Shown here: piece by piece, positions 50,201 through 60,561 of the stretch
Layout: every line of letters starts with the position of its first letter
How positions within the stretch are numbered: position 1 is the stretch's first letter
Assembly: GCA_963969365.1 (NCBI GenBank)
Contig: OZ017754.1
Coordinates: forward strand, 930,001-994,000
DNA: 64,000 nt
DNA from: Asterochloris sp. CNOR1
Taxonomy: Eukaryota; Chlorophyta; Trebouxiophyceae; Trebouxiales; Trebouxiaceae
Direction: 5' to 3'
The notes under the pieces: model-generated
Database searches by the model: none
Seen by the model: the letters and a program-made list of their open reading frames with translations, nothing else
Told to the model about the DNA's origin: nothing
Translations under genes and position numbers: made by a program

Positions 50201-51831
50201 GCAGACAGGGCCGAGCAGCCTCAGCATGTTGCATGCACCTCCCATGCCGGATTGTCCAGCAGCTCCTCCAGCAGCAGCAGCCTCTTGGCCCCTGCTCTGA
50301 ACCCGGCGCTCAAAGCCCTCCAGCCTATCAAATGGAGTGAGCACGCCCTGCGGCATGGTGGACAGGGTCAACATGAGCACAATCTGTACAGCAGGCGCCG
50401 TGCAGGGCACAGTTGCACTTGCTTCCACGTCGTCCACTACAATAGCCTCAGCTTATGGACGCAGTGCTCAAGCTGCTCAGCAGGAGTGCCTGACTGACAT
50501 CGCCAGGCTACTCACTGGTTGTCGCAGCGATGACACGCCAGCCATCTCTTTCCTCAAGCTGTCTCACTGGCCGTGGGAGGCTGCCACCCCACCCAGCACC
50601 ATGCCTTGCAGATGCTCCCCAACGACAATGCGATTGTGGCCACAGCGACAATGCATCAGCCATGGCGTCCCTGCGAGCAGTTGATGTGCCTCACCAGCCG
50701 GATGAGCCTGTCCCTCTCTGTTTCCACCATGCTGCTGTTGTCATTGGCAGCCAGCTCCCGCTCAAAGGGATCATCCTCCAGGAGCACCACACCAGGGGCT
50801 ACTTGCGGACCTGGTCCCCCTGAGGCAGCACCCTCTGCTGCAGCCTCAGCCTCCTCCAGAGCCTCCTGCAGTGCAATAGGGCAGGTTGACTGCTGTAGCG
50901 CTGGTGACTGCAGCCATCGTGGTGCAGCCAACATTTGTAGGCGTGCAGCTCAGCTGAGGGGCTCCCATTGACACCTGCCAGCGCGCTCAAACTTTGCAGC
51001 TCGATGGGAGAGATGCATGGCCAAAGTGTCAGGGAAATGCTGACACAGTATTCACATGGCGCGTCTGCCTTGCAGGCTGCATCTGGTATGCCTGCAAAGA
51101 CACCTGGCTGGACGGAAACGCGAGGTGTGTATGGCATGCCTGCCAAAGCCACGGTGCAGCTGCACCCCACATGGGCATCCAAAGGAAATAAGCCCACCTG
51201 CAGCTGAGCTTTCTTGGCCCGCAGGGCCTCCAGACGCTGCAACATTGTGGCTCGCTGCAGCTGGCTGCCGGCTGCTGAGGCAGCTCCATCCTCAGGGGCA
51301 GCAGGCGCCTCTGGCTTGACTGCGACCTCCTGCCTGGCCCCCTCAGCGGCAGCTGCCCCCTTGTCTAGTGGGTCAGCGTCCACAGCAGCAGCTGCAGTGA
51401 CTGCACCTGCCTCCTCCAGGCCCTTCAGCCCAGCCTTGACTGCGCGAATCTCGCGACCCACAGTCTTGAGGCGCCTCTGCAGCTTGACTGCGCGCACCTC
51501 TGCACAAGGAGCCAGTGCACGCCTTTGAGCTTGGGCACAAGATCGTTTGCAGTGTTAAGTTGGAAGTTGCAATTGGGGCAATGGTGAAAATGCAGCACAC
51601 TGAGGTCACCCACCTTGTTGCTGCCCTGACTGACCTTCTGCGCTGACAGCCTTGGCCTGCAGTCAGTGCTGCACAGCTTCAGCGCCGCTACTGCGGGGCA
51701 GAGGACCCCTCAAGTGGTTGACATCCAGCAAACTTGCACAGCTCCGGCACCTTTTGCAACAGGTTGTCTTCGATTTGGGCTGCATTTACTGCTGTAACTC
51801 CCAGGCCCTCCAGCACCTCATCCTGCGCCAT
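38258..51831 (-). CDS. CHR8: SNF2-family remodeller CSB/Rad26 (plant CHR8 type)
   Basis: ATP-driven remodeller that starts transcription-coupled repair at stalled RNA polymerase II (family role). Twenty-five exons, about 1276 residues: 51751-51831, 51635-51656, 51198-51499, 50695-50865, 50239-50347, 49868-49968, 49424-49584, 48610-48722, 47659-47886, 47042-47098, 46571-46775, 45917-46067, 45532-45729, 44817-44927, 44430-44514, 44012-44151, 43366-43455, 42720-42874, 42345-42429, 42042-42128, 41474-41647, 41035-41302, 39921-40102, 39218-39356 and 38258-38673. Motifs: [10 protein letters not shown] (N-terminus), [15 protein letters not shown], basic [18 protein letters not shown] (I), [10 protein letters not shown] (II), [14 protein letters not shown] (III), [14 protein letters not shown] (IV), [12 protein letters not shown] (V), [12 protein letters not shown] (VI), [18 protein letters not shown] and the C-terminal winged-helix/ubiquitin-binding-like region ending [10 protein letters not shown]. 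The intron after 43366 has a GC donor; the 3' end of exon 41474-41647 is uncertain. Confidence 0.94.
38820..38980 (-). repeat. Decayed copies of the last CSB exon start, with a 14-G run
   Basis: Two echoes of the start of exon 38258-38673 lie in the intron before it, at about 38820-38873 and 38921-38980. The true exon encodes [12 protein letters not shown]; the echoes encode [12 protein letters not shown] and [12 protein letters not shown] run of 14 G on the plus strand at 38963-38976 sits inside the second echo and may hide an assembly length error. Confidence 0.65.
39486..39930 (-). repeat. 85-bp tandem array carrying a CSB exon end and donor
   Basis: Four nearly identical 85-86-bp units cover 39566-39906, preceded by a diverged unit at 39486-39565 and followed by a partial unit that runs into the CSB exon at 39921. 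Each unit, read on the minus strand, contains TGCCAGCAG then GTGGGCTGATGC, which is the true exon end and donor at 39921. The units differ by only a few bases (an extra G, CAG versus CCG, loss of an A). The array therefore presents four extra intact-looking donor sites within the intron. Confidence 0.92.
40450..41110 (-). repeat. Decayed copies of a CSB exon end and donor
   Basis: The end of exon 41035-41302 with its GTGGGC donor is echoed in the next intron at about 40825-40905, 40677-40763 and 40450-40540. Each echo keeps, on the plus strand, (C)TTCA or similar followed by CTGGCTGCCC(A/G)C..TGAC and often CTGCCTG(C/T)(A/G)CTGGC. The copies are heavily mutated. Confidence 0.7.
45395..45545 (-). 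repeat. Decayed copy of a CSB exon end in the 44928-45531 intron
   Basis: The sequence around the donor at 45531 (GCAAGTGCAG then GTGGGCCTGGCC on the minus strand) is echoed near 45395-45425 as GCAAGTGCGGGCAGGCCTGGCC. Further on, near 45000-45100, the acceptor of the next exon (CTGCAG then GTGACTAC) is echoed as CTGCAGGTGACTAC and CTGCAGGTGACCAG. So both edges of this intron show copies. Confidence 0.6.
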
Positions 51832-52327
51832 CTGGTGACGAGTATTCCGACTTCCTTGACTGTGACTACCTGGGCTTCTGGTATATGAGCATCCTCATCC
51901 TAAGAGAATTAGCACTTGGGGGGTTCAAGCAATCAATACCGAGACTGAGCTCTTCCAGGTCTTGCTCTGCCCATCTGACTAATCCCATCTGATTTTTAAG
52001 CAATTCCAGCGTCCCCCATCTGTGTTTGAGTATATTGCGTGACATCCAGGCATAGGACTGCACTCAGACAGGTCCCATCCGCCGGTGGCCGCCAAGCTGA
52101 AGTCCCTGTCTTGGCGATCTGACCTCAAGGAGGCCCCTTGCTGTCTAAGCCAGGAGTGAGCGGAGCTGGATTCATCTTATAGGATCAGCGTGGCTGCCTG
52201 ACACTGCTGTCCAGCGAGCGCGATCGCAGTGAAAGTCACAAGACACCTGCTGTGCAGGCTTACTCTGTGCAGCCGCCGTGAGGGCAGCTCAGAGCTTGCA
52301 CAGTAGAGCTAGTTGACAGCAGCCAGC
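51832..52327. promoter_or_regulatory. Divergent promoter region between CSB and eIF3g
   Basis: The start codons of CSB (minus) and eIF3g (plus) are 496 bases apart, head to head, so both promoters should lie here. I see no defined element that I can name with confidence. Confidence 0.5.
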
Positions 52328-55004
52328 ATGGCTGGCAAAATGCGATGGGGAGACACTCTTGACGAGGACACTTCCGATGTCCTGCCTGAGAGATCAGTGG
52401 TGGGGCCAGATGCCAAGGGCTACAAGACTGTGACGGAGTACAAGAAGAATGACAAAGGCGAAACTGTGAGGATGGTCACCAAAACACGGCTGAGCAAAGT
52501 CGAAAAGAAGCTCTATGCGGTGAGCTGCCTGACAGCAGTACTGGCCATGCTGGGGCATGAGAGGTCTGGCAGCTCTTGGGATCACATGTATGTTGCTGTG
52601 TGCCAGGCCACTGGAGGTATCATTCGCTCTCAAACCTCCACTCTGCGGCCACTGGCTCGCTGTGGGGGCTCTCCAGTGCAACTGCTGCCTGTGACCCCTG
52701 CTGCCAGGGTCTGCCGTGCATCACCTGCCCTGCCACCCGGCCTCAGTGCTCTGTGTGCCGTCAGTCTGTTGCTTTGCCATGCATCCCTTGGCCTGGCACG
52801 GCCCAAACCCAGCTCACGTGTCTGAATCTGCACCTGTAGTCTGCCCGAGAGCAATGGCACTGCATGCGCTCTCCACCGCCCTGGCTCGAACTTGTCGTTA
52901 CCTCCCTGTGCCTCCTGTCGGTGCAAGAGTGGCAGCAGCAGAGGTGCTAGGCTGTGGTAGCCATGCCACGTACCACCCTGTCCACCTATTTGAGCATTAT
53001 GTCTGACTGCCTTCCTGCAGTCAGTGCAAGAGCGGCGGGAGTGGAAGCGATTTGGTGACGCGGTGGCGCAGCAGCCAGACCACTCAGTCACCGTGCAGTC
53101 CAACGATGACATCCCCTTTGAGCGCACGCGCCAGCAGAAGACCACTCGTGATGAGAAGCAGCAGATGACCCTGCAGAGCGCTCTGGCCCAGAACGACAAG
53201 AATGCTGTGACTGCTAAGTGAGTGGCCTATCTGGAAGGCAGCTGTCAGGGTGCTGGACGTCCGGGCTGGTCAGGAACAGCTGAATTGCCGTGACTGCCAA
53301 GTGAGCTGTGCATCCCAAGCAAACAGCTGTTGCGTTGACATTTGTTATCAACGTGTGCAGCAATAGGCGCGACTAGAAGTAAGCTGGGCTTTTCTCATTG
53401 GCAGGCAGCTGTGGGGGCTTCTGTTTTGCCCCTGCAGCCTCCATGACACAAGCGATGAGCTGTCTGCCACGTAGAGAGCAGCTCTGGCTGAGGACCCTGC
53501 ACTCACTTTCCTGGCAGCATCACAGCAGCAGTTGCTGATGTATGTGGCAGCAATGTCACACCGCATTCAGCCCTTGGCCTCTTGGGTGTCAGACAAAAAT
53601 GTGAGACCGCCGCCCTGTGGTGACTTGCTGACCAGGCAAGTGCCCAGAATCTTGTGATCATCTCCCTCTGCCTACAGCTTGAAGGACCTGCTGTACAAGC
53701 GGCGCATGGAGAGGCAGCTGGCAGCAGCCAGGGGGGAGCTGCAGGGCGACAAGCCCCCCGAGGAGGTAGGACAAACTTCATGTCTGACACACAAGATGGT
53801 GAGCTCCTGGCCAGGCAAGCTGCCCCCACAACAGCAGGCTGCCTGCTGGCTGGTGCTGTTTCTGCCATTGTTGGCAAGTTCCTCGCTTCCATGCTGCCTG
53901 CGCACTGAATGGCGTGAGCGCATGCAGGGATGCAGTCTTGGCTGGGATGGTGGACTCACACTGCTTGACGGCCCCAAGGCAACCACTGCATGTTCACGCC
54001 CTGCCCCTGGCAGGCAGCAGGGGTGGCTACCTCCTACATGTCCCGCTGCATGTCTTGCCAAGGGAGCTGTGCCCCTCCCTGCAGGATGGCGCCCCTGGAA
54101 GCCTGCCGCCAGCAGGCAGCAAGGGCGGCTACATCCCGCCCAGCCTGCGCAACCGCGCGCCGGGCGATGTCGGGGAGAGCATGACCAAGCGGCGGGAGGA
54201 GAACAGTGTGCGGGTGACCAACCTGTCCGAGGACACACGGGAGGAGGACCTCAGGGTGGGTGGGCACGGCGCGGGTCTGCCATCCAACAGCAGGGGAACC
54301 TTGAGTGCTGCAGCTGCTGTGATACAGGCCAGGCAGCAGCAGGGCAGCATGTCATGCAGTGCTTCAGAAAGGCTGTGGTCGAGCTGCCCTGGGCTGGCAT
54401 GCAAAACCCCCCCCCCCCCCCCCCCCTCCTGCATCATCCCCTGCGGCCATGGCCCCCCCCCCAACCGGGGTCACCTTCATAAGCATCTTGTCCTCCTGCA
54501 GAGTGCCGTGCTCTGGGCTTCCTGTGCTGCAAGTGCTGTGCACCGACTGCGTTGAGTAACTCATGTCCCTTTTCACTACCTCTACATGCTGTGCCTGTGC
54601 TGCAGGATCTTTTCAGTCCATTTGGCCCCATCTCTCGTGTCTACATCGCTTACGACAGGGACACTGGCGAGAACAGGGGGTTTGCCTTTGTCAATTTCGT
54701 GTACAGGTGAGGCACACTGCCTGCTGAGCAATACTGACTTTAGGTTTTGTCACCCTCTTGGGGCAGCCTCCGCTTGGGGCAGCCTGCTGGAGTACACTCC
54801 TCTGAAGACATCTCCTTGCATCCAACAAGCAGAGCAGGCTGCATCACCTGTTCTTGCAACTCTGTTGCCCGCACTGCATTGTCATGTGTTGTTGTTTTGT
54901 TCTACAGGGAGGATGCACAGAGGGCCATCACAAAGCTGGATGGTTATGGATATGACAACCTCATTTTGCGCGTAGAGTGGGCCCAGCCAAGAGCAGAACG
55001 CTAG
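52328..55004 (+). CDS. eIF3g: Eukaryotic translation initiation factor 3 subunit G
   Basis: RNA-binding subunit of the eIF3 complex, involved in scanning and reinitiation in the cytosol. Six exons: 52328-52519, 53021-53217, 53678-53765, 54085-54255, 54606-54706 and 54908-55004, about 281 residues. The N-terminus MAGKMRWGDTLDED and WKRFGDA are typical. The C-terminal RRM has RNP2 VRVTNL and RNP1 RGFAFVNF, framed by SEDTREEDL, SPFGPISRVYIAYDRDTGE and KLDGYGYDNLILRVEWA. The zinc knuckle that usually precedes YKDLL is not seen: exon 2 joins directly to NLKDLLYKRRME. The start is the ATG at 52328; the TTG 15 bases earlier is unlikely. An echo of the exon 2 end with donor occurs at 53281-53310, and of exon 4 at about 54009-54056. 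Confidence 0.95.
54407..54426 (+). repeat. Run of 20 C in an eIF3g intron
   Basis: A homopolymer of 20 C lies between exons 54085-54255 and 54606-54706, close to further C-rich sequence. Its length is likely to be unreliable in the assembly. It does not affect coding. Confidence 0.9.
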
Positions 55005-55198
55005 AGCAGGGCCCGCCTCACACTGCAAGCTTTGCTTCAAGACTATGCTGGGCCTAATTCAGGCAGTTGAAGGATTCAAGGCAGCAGGTTGATATTAGCC
55101 ACGTTTGCGCTGAGAGCAGAGAAGCAGGGCAAGGGCGATCAGTACGGGCCAAAATCTGGTTTAGCAGCGAAGGGTACTACAGGGCATGAGCACGGGGA

Positions 55199-56831
55199 TC
55201 AATTTTCCAAATGATAGATTCCCTTGGTCCTCACTGATTTGCTGCCCATCTGCATCACAGAATCAACCTGCAAGACCCCAGGTGTCAGCATGCTGTAGGT
55301 GTCAGTGCTGGTCCCACTCAAAGGGGCATCCCAGTCAAGCTTGACAGCTACATCGCCCTCTGGAGTGGTGTAAGCATAGCCCCTGTGCCTCCCTTTCCTG
55401 CGGTCCCGCCTGCTGTATCTACATATCTCTCCAGAGAGTGGATACTCCTCGACCACCTGCAAACCACAGTCAGCCTCTTTACACACCAGACAGCTTATGC
55501 CAGCCTGCCATTGTGGCAGGGCTGCAGATGGTGGACCAGCATGGTGGTCGTTCCGCATGATGTTTGGGTGCAGGAGGTACGGGTGCAGCAGTGCTGCAAG
55601 GCTAATGGACCCCAGCTGCGCATTGGGTCGACCGTCCGCCTGCACCTGCCTCAACCCAGGAGGTGGCCCCTGTGTGGCTGTGCTCTGGTCCCCCTCACAA
55701 TGCTGCTGTGCAGCACCACTGGCCTTGACAGCAGGCACTGTCCCAGGTAGGTCAGACCTCAGCAACACAGCTCAGGGGATTGCATCAGCCAGGCATTTGC
55801 CAGGAAGGAGCTGACCTTGAACCATAGGATGCCTGACAAGATGACTATCTTGAACGAGCTATGGCTGTGCTCCAGGCGGACGCCCTTGATGCGGCTGACA
55901 GCCATCCTCATGAGGCTGTTCAGTTGGGCAGCGTCACAGGCAGCATCCATGCTGTCTGAGGCAGCTTTGTCCTGCAGGCAGCAGCCAACCCCTGGGAAAC
56001 CATTCAGGCAATCTGGAGTCAGGCGTCAGGCAGATTCACACGTTTCGATGTGGCACTGTCCTGATGTAGCCAGCCTGCCACTCGTCGTCTATCTAGGCAA
56101 TCTAAAGGCAGAGGCTGTCTGGCAGCAGGCGTCTCGCAGCATCTACACTCTGTGAAGCAGACCCATCTGCAAGCAGGTCTGATTCCCTGGATGCCGATCA
56201 TCCATCAGGGGACAACAACTCAAGGCGAGCTGTGAACTGGCTGTTCCCACCTTGACCCATGTCCCTGTCAGATTGACTGCAGCCTGCCTGCCCCTCATGC
56301 GACTCTGGCCTGCTGCTGCAGGCTGCTGCGCACTCACACGGTTTGCTGCCACACTCACATGGTCTGCTGCCTGCAGCAAAGGGGGTGCAAGATGATTGAG
56401 CCAGTGCAAGAACCAGGGTATAGACAGGGGCAAGCTTAGTGGGCATCAGGAGCAGGTCTGCCATGACCCACCTGCATTAGGTCTTTCCCACTGCTCAGCA
56501 GGAAACAGATCGCCATGCAGACACCTGCTGCCTGCCAGTATGGCCCAGGCCTGACCCACAGGCACACATTGAGCAGGACCAGGCCCGCCAACAGCTGGAA
56601 GATGGGGTGCAGCAGCAGGCTGGGGCGCTGCTGTGCTGGCAGGCCAACTGGAGTGGAATTAGCCTCATCTGGGGTGGGCTGAGCCTCTGGCGATTCATCT
56701 AGCTTGAAGGCTGGCCAGGCTCTGCAGTCTGCTTCTTTGTCTCCGCGCGAGAATACTCTCTTCACAACCTCTACTGACAGCACTGTAGCTCCCAGCACCC
56801 ACAGCTTCATCTGAGCTGCACTCAGATGCAC
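55199..56831 (-). CDS. Membrane-anchored protein with a lipocalin-like domain, unknown function
   Basis: Four exons keep phase 0: 56472-56831, 56257-56370, 55816-55971 and 55199-55456, about 295 residues. The first 120 residues hold hydrophobic segments (KLWVLGATVLSVEVV; FQLLAGLVLLNVCLWV; AAGVCMAICFLLSS) that could form two or three membrane helices. The rest begins with NLTGTW and DKAASDSMDAAC and continues as a beta-rich region (FKIVILSGILWFKV, EYPLSGEICRYSRRD, GDVAVKLDWDAPLSG). The GTW start and repeated strands suggest a lipocalin or fatty-acid-binding-like barrel, but this is inference and no ligand is proposed. It converges with eIF3g (194-base spacer) and is divergent from the NTF2-like gene (190 bases), so the latter pair probably shares a promoter. 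Confidence 0.65.
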
Positions 56832-57021
56832 TTGGGGTTGCTATCAGATGCTCACTGCTGGGCTGATGCCCCGGCAGAATAGCCTAGCATGCGTTAGGGT
56901 GGCTGAGAAAGAAAGAAGAACATAATACAGATCTCTCAGACTGACCATTGCTAACGACGTTGTCTTTGCTCTAACTGCATTACAGGGTCTTTTTCCCAGG
57001 CTTCACGAGTTGGGTGTCAGG

Positions 57022-59127
57022 ATGAACAGCTTGACCTGCCAGCATGCACCATCTATGCATGCTGTCAGCAGGCATGACAGAACACTGCCCTGCTTCAAGC
57101 AATCAAGCTTTCTGAGCGGCCAGGCAGTCAGATGTAGCACTGCATCAAGCATTGGTGCAAGGCCCGGGCGCAAATCGCTCCAGATTGTGTCCTTCAAATT
57201 CCTCAAGTCGATGGGTCTGAAGAAGCCCTCCTTCCTTCCTGACTTTGGGCAGGTGCCAGTCAGCCTTGCCCATGTCTGAGACTGCTCCAGCGCCCACAGC
57301 CATGCAAATCTTCAGCTTGCTTGGTTCATGTGCAGTCTAAGCGGCAAACCCTGCTGACACAGCTGTTTAGTACCACAGACAGGCAGGTGTTGGAGTCCCT
57401 CATTGCAGAGGGCGCCACTGTTCAGGAAGGGGGAAAGGGCTCACGGAAATACAGTCGTGCGGGTGAGTTGCTGCAGACCTTGTTACTGGATCAAGCATGC
57501 GCCGCCTGCTGCAGTGCAGTGTGCTCAGGTCGGGTGGGAGTGAGTCTCTGGAGGTGTTGCTGGGCCTCCACGCAGCGATGTTTGCTCATGTTGATGTATG
57601 TTTGTGAGTGTGTTGCACCTTGAGGGGCTCTCTGCTTTAAAGGCAGGAGACTGCCTGCTGCCTCCGTCCAGATGACCTGAAGAATCCAATGAGATGCCGA
57701 TCACTTCTGGCTGCAGAGTGGATTGACATCCTGGCAGACCGCATTGCACCAGCAGTGCCAGACTTCACATGGGCTGCCAGCACGAACGGCAGTAAGGACG
57801 ATGCTGGATGGGCGCTAGTAGCTGTGCAGGTGTCTGCAGAGATTTGCTGTGGCTGTCGTCTACTGCCTGCCTGTGCAGCTCTGCAGCATGGGGTGCCCGA
57901 TGCGCTCTGAATGTGCAGCTGAGCTCTGGCTGCATGACTGCCGTCTCTTCAGGCGAGAAACACTAGGGCAGGGCTGCCTGTGACGTAGGGTGCTCTGGAA
58001 TGTCATGCCTGCTGCCCGTCTCTGCGGTGATCCAGCACTAGCTGACAGATGAGCCCACATGTTGCTATGCATGAGAGCCTGAAGTGCTTGCACACCTCGT
58101 CAAGGTTATGCTGAACACTGCAGGCAACCGGACATCACACTGGCACACCCTTTGAGCTGCCAGGCCTGGACCCGGTGAGCAATGTTAACTCCATGAGCAG
58201 CCTCACTGCTTGGGCGTGCCTGCCTGCCACTGAGTGTCGGCGCCCTGTGCTGTGGGCTGGAGCTTATAGTCAGGACTAGCATAGCGCCCAGCCTTCTGTT
58301 GCTCATCAAGCTTGCCGGCTGCATTGGATTTTTAACCCTGCATGCTTCTGTGCCTGTTCTGTCTCCTCAGATTGGCCGGCAGCAGCACAGCTCTGTGGCG
58401 CATGCTGCTTACGGAGCCAGAAGTGGTCACTGTTGCTACAACTCTTCCGCATCCCTTCCGCCTCCAAGTGGCCACCTCTTGCTGCATGACCTGCTGTGAC
58501 TGTGCTGCCTCTAACACTCCACCGCTTCATTGGTCTATCAATCTGGCTGAGACTACAGCCCTCGCCTTTGGGCAGCGAGTCCAGTAAGCTTTGCTCACTT
58601 TCTTTGGCCTGCAGATTGCGCATAACGGCACAAGGTTGCACACGGCACAGATTGCGCACAGCATGGAGTTGGTCCCACTATCAACGCAGTGCCTGTGCTC
58701 ATAATGGTGGCGTGCAATAGCGTCAGCACTGCTTCCCTGTTATGGCCTGCAGGTCAAGCCCAGCGGCAAGCATTTCATGCTTGCAGAGGAGTGCATCAAA
58801 GTGAAGGTGGAGGACGGCAAAGCTCAGGAAATGATTGTGAGCGGTGATGCTGCACAGGCAATCTGCTCAGCATGTGTGGGGACATGAGCTGTGCAGGCTG
58901 GCCCTGCATTCATCTCACTGCAAGACACTTTGACTGAATGTGAGCACTGGAGTGTGAATCAATGTTGGTCATGTGCGGCACAGTAAGCACGACGCTGAGG
59001 TGCAGTCTGGCAAGATGTGCATTACATCATCATTTGGCTGCAGGTGCTGTCCTCAAACGATGAGTCAGGCCCTCTTGCACTCTACAAATCACTTCAGGGC
59101 ATCACATCTACCAGTATAGCGAGTTAG
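57022..59127 (+). CDS. NTF2-like (SnoaL-type) protein, probably organelle-targeted
   Basis: Five exons keep phase: 57022-57252, 57336-57462, 57717-57829, 58753-58836 and 59044-59127, about 212 residues. The first about 60 residues are rich in Ser, Arg and small residues with few acids, which fits a chloroplast or mitochondrial transit peptide. The mature part shows LLTQLFSTTDRQVLESLIAE, EWIDILADRIAPAVPDFTW, GWALVAVQVKPSGKHFML and KVEDGKAQEMIVLSSND, then SLQGI near the end. The pattern of a helix, a D-F-x-W strand and paired strands resembles plant NTF2-like/SnoaL-like proteins; the assignment is by pattern only. An exon-like piece at 58614-58650 (IAHNGTRLHTAQ) does not fit the phase and is left out. 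Confidence 0.55.
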
Positions 59128-60561
59128 CGGTCAGACAAGTGTTGCACATCATGTTGTGACTTGACTTCCTGGAAGTTTCATGAACAAATTTGGGAGTCTG
59201 TGTTGTCTTTTTGTAAGGAAGCACTGAAGCAGTGGGACATTGGTTCAAAGACAGGGCAGTTGGCTCTTGGCATCACGTTAAGGCCACTGCACATCTGGAG
59301 CGGTGTAGTTCTCAGCATACTTGCTGTGCACCTGACTGTGACGTTAACACACACAATGACGCAGCAGAGCTGTGCGTAAGGAACCACAAGAGGCCACTGC
59401 ATCAGTATGTGTGAAGCAGCCCAGTAATGATGTGCTCTGCTTTCAAGCTGGTTGGATTCACCGTGGATGATGACTTTTTGCAGTCTGCCAGTAGGCTGTC
59501 GACAGCCTCCTGGCTATGAAAACACACAATCCTGAACTTGGACCCCACCCTTGGCCACACTTACTACACTGGACCAGACTGGGCAAGAAACCCTCCTTGA
59601 TCTGCTGTGCTAGATATGTCTGATGGGTGTGGTGCACAACCAGGCAGCGTGAGGGAAGTGTGGTGGCAGGCCTTGCCCCCGCCCCAAGGGTCATCCTGCC
59701 CCGAAGACACTGCACCAACGCCTACTTTCTGACTTGTGGTGGTCACCCAAGGCAGCCACTGCAGCAGCCAAGCAACTTTGAGTTGCCCGGCAGTGTGCCC
59801 ACACAGCCTACTGGACCATGCGCACTGAACAGCTGCAGCAGGCTGTCCTATGAGGATTCCCTCCTGATGCTGTCTGCATCACAGCGAGCTGCGCCTTTGC
59901 TCTGCTGCCGGGTCTGCTATGCTGTCCCTGTGCAGGCAGCCCAGCATCACTTGACACAGTTTGGGGCCTGCCAGGTTGTGCCTGTGCTGTGGTTGGTGGT
60001 GCGCTATCTGAGCTGTCTAGTGTGCCTTGTGGCATGCACCCTGCATGAAGCATACGTAAGCCAATGGCAGCACAGGTCCACCACAAGTTCACTGGCCAGC
60101 CCAAGTGGCAAACCACCTACCATAGAACCAGGCACCCTCAAGCAGCCAAGTCCCCTGTGCCACACCAACCACGCAAGCACAGCAGCGCAAGTGCAGCACC
60201 AGGCCCACTGATGCACATGGCCCCTGCAGCCCAGCTCAGACTGCTCACACGCACCACAGAACAGGACCTTATGCTTGCGCGCCTACTCAAACAGGCCCCG
60301 GCAAAATGGAGTCAAAGCTGATGACTCAACCCCATATTGGCTTGCGTCGTATTCATTCGACTTTGTTTGGCCTTGTGTCTTGCCAGCGGCAGCATCCCGG
60401 GCCACAGTGCATGTCGTGTCTGAGCAGGCACGGCATGCTCACAGGCTGCCTTTAGCAATCCGAGTAGGCAGAGCTCAACCTCAACTCTTTACCTGAGGCA
60501 GTGCCCTCGCAGCCTGCCATAACTAGAGCACGAGACCAGCCTCAGGCCCCTCTTGTCAGTA
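59128..60561. other. Intergenic region, no supported gene
   Basis: About 1.4 kb between the NTF2-like gene and the bZIP gene. A 194-codon plus frame at 59627-60211 and shorter minus frames exist, but their translations are Cys/His/Pro-rich and show no motif or splice support. The bZIP promoter should be at the right end. Confidence 0.5.

Noticed and set aside
58614-58650. Extra exon in the NTF2-like gene (IAHNGTRLHTAQ)
   Set aside because: Adding it breaks the phase between the exons ending at 57829 and starting at 58753; it has no proper donor.
59627-60211. 194-codon plus-strand open frame
   Set aside because: Composition typical of non-coding GC-rich sequence; no motif, no splice context.
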